Source: JBCCZC01 sp039188505
GTDB taxonomy: Bacteria > Pseudomonadota > Gammaproteobacteria > Xanthomonadales > SZUA-38
DNA: 23,746 nucleotides
Direction of reading: 5' to 3'
NCBI GenBank assembly: GCA_039188505.1
Contig: JBCCZC010000031.1
Location: forward strand, 1-23,746
Positions 22,397 to 23,746 of the stretch are shown here, in pieces; the stretch's first letter is position 1; each line of letters opens with the position of its first letter. A program made the translations under genes and the position numbers. The notes beneath the pieces are model-generated. The model did not search any database, was not told where the DNA came from, and worked only from the letters and a program-made list of their open reading frames with translations.

Positions 22397-22798
22397 CGTC
22401 CCGCCCTTCGCCCCCGTGGCGGCCTGTCGGGCAAGGGGAACCGTCGCCAGGCGTCGGCGTGGAGCGATCAACCTGCTCCGATAGGCTGCCACCCTGATTG
22501 GACACGGAGAGTTCCGGAAGCGCAAGCGTCCCCGGTAGCCGGCTCAACCGCGCAGAAGCGGCTCGTATCAGGTCGAGCATGACGGCGACCGGCCGTCCTC
22601 GAGACCCCGAGCAATGCCTGCAAAGCCCTGTTTTGTATTGCTTTTTTAGATGGTCATCGAACGGTTCGTGACTGGTCATCGCCCGGTCAAGCGTTCGGAG
22701 CCGCGCCGCCCGATCATGCATCGCAACTTCGACACGGGGGCTGGCGGATCGGCCGCGACCTTCTCGTCAGGGGTGACCACTCACAACAGGAGAGCACA
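22397..22798. other. 402-bp divergent intergenic region
   Basis: I see no credible gene here. The part next to 22396 is GC-rich leader of the CadC-like gene. An AT-rich island at 22612-22650 includes a stem followed by six T residues on the plus strand (listed separately). AGGAG at 22788-22792 is the ribosome binding site of the methyltransferase gene, 6 nt before its ATG. I cannot define promoters for either divergent gene with confidence. No tRNA-like or repeat structure was found. Confidence 0.6.
22610..22647 (+). terminator. Orphan intrinsic-terminator-like hairpin
   Basis: AGCAAT (22610-22615) and ATTGCT (22637-22642) form a 6-bp stem over a 21-nt loop, inside which CAAA/TTTG can add pairs. 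A run of six T (22642-22647) follows at once. On the plus strand it resembles a Rho-independent terminator, but no plus-strand gene lies upstream. It could end an antisense or small RNA from 22397-22610, attenuate an mddA leader, or be chance. The stem is AT-rich and weak. Confidence 0.3.
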
Positions 22799-23623
22799 AT
22801 GCAGAGACTGGGAATCTTCATCTTCGGCCTCGTCGCCTACGCGGTGGGCATCGGCGGCCTCAACGCTTTCATCCTCTTCACGGGCGGCTGGGACTTCATG
22901 CCGATGCACGTCGACTCGAAATCACCGCTCATCCTGGTGGAGGGCTGGGCCATTGCGATCAATGTCGGCCTCGTGACGCTGTTCGGTCTGCAGCACTCGA
23001 TCACGGCGCGGCCCGGTTTCAAGCGTTTTCTGACCCGGATCCTGCCGGCTTCGGCCGAGCGCAGCAGCTACGTCCTGCTCTCGGGTGTGATCATGCTGCT
23101 CATCGTCGTGGGCTGGCAGCCGATGGACGGGACCTTCTGGCACGCGGAACATCCGCTCGCGGTCTATTCGCTGCTGGCACTCCACGTGCTGGGCTGGACG
23201 ATCGCCTTCGTGGCAACCTTCCTCATCAATCATTTCGAGCTGTTCGGCCTGCAGCAGGTCTATCACCGCCTGAAGAACACCGTACCGCCGGAGCCCGCGT
23301 TCACCGAGCGCCTGCTGTACCGCGTCGTTCGCCATCCGCTGCAGATGGGCGTGCTGATCGGCTTGTGGGCAACGCCGACCATGAGCTACTCCCACGCCCT
23401 GCTCGCTCTGACGATGACGGTCTACGTCTTCATCGGACTCTACTTCGAGGAACGGGATCTGGTGCGAACGCTGGGCCAGCAGTATGCCGACTACCGGACG
23501 CGGGTGCCCATGGTGCTGCCCCTGCCGAAGGCGAAGCGGCAGGCCGAATCCGCTCCGACGGTGCCCACGCCGGTGATCACGACGGGCGATCCCGAAGACG
23601 CTGCGGGACAACCCTCCGCCTGA
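22799..23623 (+). CDS. mddA: Methanethiol S-methyltransferase (MddA family)
   Basis: This 274-residue membrane enzyme of the isoprenylcysteine methyltransferase/NnrU-like fold matches MddA, which uses S-adenosylmethionine to methylate methanethiol to dimethyl sulfide. Recognisable segments are LFGLQHSITARPGFKRF (61-77), RSSYVLLSGVIMLL, the pair FLINHFELFGLQQVY (141-155), YRVVRHPLQMGVLIGLWATP (174-193, SAM-proximal RHP) and EERDLVRTLGQQYADY (217-232), which holds the catalytic/SAM-binding EE region. There are five or more membrane helices. The C-terminus after 243 carries a short Pro/Thr/Ala-rich tail (KAKRQAESAPTVPTPV) absent from most family members that I recall. AGGAG lies 6 nt upstream. 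It is transcribed alone, divergent from the CadC-like gene. No methionine-gamma-lyase gene is near. Confidence 0.88.
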   Translation: MQRLGIFIFGLVAYAVGIGGLNAFILFTGGWDFMPMHVDSKSPLILVEGWAIAINVGLVTLFGLQHSITARPGFKRFLTRILPASAERSSYVLLSGVIMLLIVVGWQPMDGTFWHAEHPLAVYSLLALHVLGWTIAFVATFLINHFELFGLQQVYHRLKNTVPPEPAFTERLLYRVVRHPLQMGVLIGLWATPTMSYSHALLALTMTVYVFIGLYFEERDLVRTLGQQYADYRTRVPMVLPLPKAKRQAESAPTVPTPVITTGDPEDAAGQPSA

Positions 23624-23631
23624 CCGTCGCT

Positions 23632-23660
23632 GCGCGCCGGCCCCCCGCGGGGCGGCGCGC
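23632..23660 (+). terminator. GC-rich terminator hairpin after mddA
   Basis: GCGCGCC-G-G-CCCC (23632-23644) pairs with GGGG-C-GGCGCGC (23649-23660) with one bulged base, 8 nt after the mddA stop. It is a very stable stem. No T-run follows (CCCCTTC), so a Rho-independent reading is not canonical. Confidence 0.5.
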
Positions 23661-23683
23661 CCCCTTCAGGCCACCGGCCAGGT

Positions 23684-23710
23684 CCCCCGCGGCGAACGGC
23701 GCCGCGGGGG
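23684..23710. repeat. Second perfect GC-rich inverted repeat next to a 10-G run
   Basis: CCCCCGCGGCG (23684-23694) and CGCCGCGGGGG (23700-23710) are perfect 11-bp arms around the loop AACGG. The G-run spans 23706-23715. It is followed by GTCAAAACATGCTCC and GGGGGACAGCCCC. It may be a second terminator for mddA or an opposite-strand gene, or a REP/insertion-end-like sequence cut by the window edge. The long G homopolymer is also a common assembly weak point. Confidence 0.4.
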
Positions 23711-23746
23711 GGGGGTCAAAACATGCTCCAGCAGGGGGACAGCCCC

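Noticed and set aside
20030..22582. An 850-codon open frame on the plus strand opposite the CadC-like gene
   Set aside because: It mirrors the real gene's codon positions in a GC-rich region, has low-complexity Arg/Gly/Ala composition, shows no recognisable domain, and lacks a ribosome binding site.
1..23746. CRISPR arrays, tRNA/rRNA genes, transposases, toxin-antitoxin or restriction genes
   Set aside because: I looked for direct-repeat spacing, cloverleaf ends and typical motifs and saw none, so no mobile or defence system is claimed.

Overview
The window is about 23.7 kb of GC-rich bacterial chromosome with tightly packed genes, mostly on the minus strand. Many neighbouring genes overlap by a few bases (ATGA junctions). 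The gene content suggests a free-living gammaproteobacterium, perhaps near Xanthomonadales, Chromatiales or Woeseiales. That content includes a BNR/sortilin-type 'glycosyl hydrolase', a CadC-like winged-helix/TPR protein, a LonB/LonC-type protease, an FHA-GGDEF protein, a glutaredoxin-type ArsC, MddA and a DUF6090-like protein. The taxonomic placement is inference. I see no rRNA, tRNA, CRISPR array, phage module or intact insertion sequence.

Layout. (1) 1-3988, minus: a Lon-like protease overlaps by 4 nt a secreted BNR-repeat protein that runs off the left edge. (2) 4120-5025, plus: an FHA protein with a degenerate GGDEF domain, ending 3 bp from a convergent glyoxalase-II-like metallohydrolase (5029-5820). 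(3) 6033-7677, plus: a small lipoprotein and a DadA-like FAD amino-acid dehydrogenase. (4) 7703-13828, minus: a run of small metabolic and detoxification genes. They are an HXXEE membrane protein, a DUF4440 protein, an internally deleted cysteine-synthase remnant, a VOC protein, a DUF5946-like protein, a halohydrin-dehalogenase-like SDR, a GFA/CENP-V protein, a secreted protein, ArsC, a decayed acyltransferase-like gene, an ASCH protein and a hotdog thioesterase. (5) 14008-15264, plus: an exported DUF885 protein. (6) 15352-19937, minus: a DUF6090-like protein, a secreted protein, a CPBP protease, a small DUF7661-like protein, a cis-CaaD-like tautomerase with a probable tautomerase partner lacking Pro-1, a second hotdog thioesterase, and a DoxX-Rrf2 pair behind a 29-bp palindromic operator. 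(7) 20027-22396, minus: the CadC-like regulator. (8) 22799-23623, plus: methanethiol S-methyltransferase MddA. GC-rich hairpins and a 10-G run follow at the right edge.

Functional reading. No single classical system (defence island, BGC, secretion locus) is evident. A recurrent theme is small-electrophile, thiol and glutathione chemistry: VOC, glyoxalase II-like, GFA, ArsC, MddA, DoxX/Rrf2, and two homologues of dehalogenase families. The most interesting points are a halohydrin-dehalogenase-like SDR whose catalytic Tyr position is Pro, a tandem tautomerase pair of which one member lacks Pro-1, a very clear autoregulatory Rrf2 operator/promoter, a diguanylate-cyclase-like domain that has lost its metal and substrate residues, and two instructive gene remnants. 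These embedded remnants show that the minus-strand gene runs are actively eroding.
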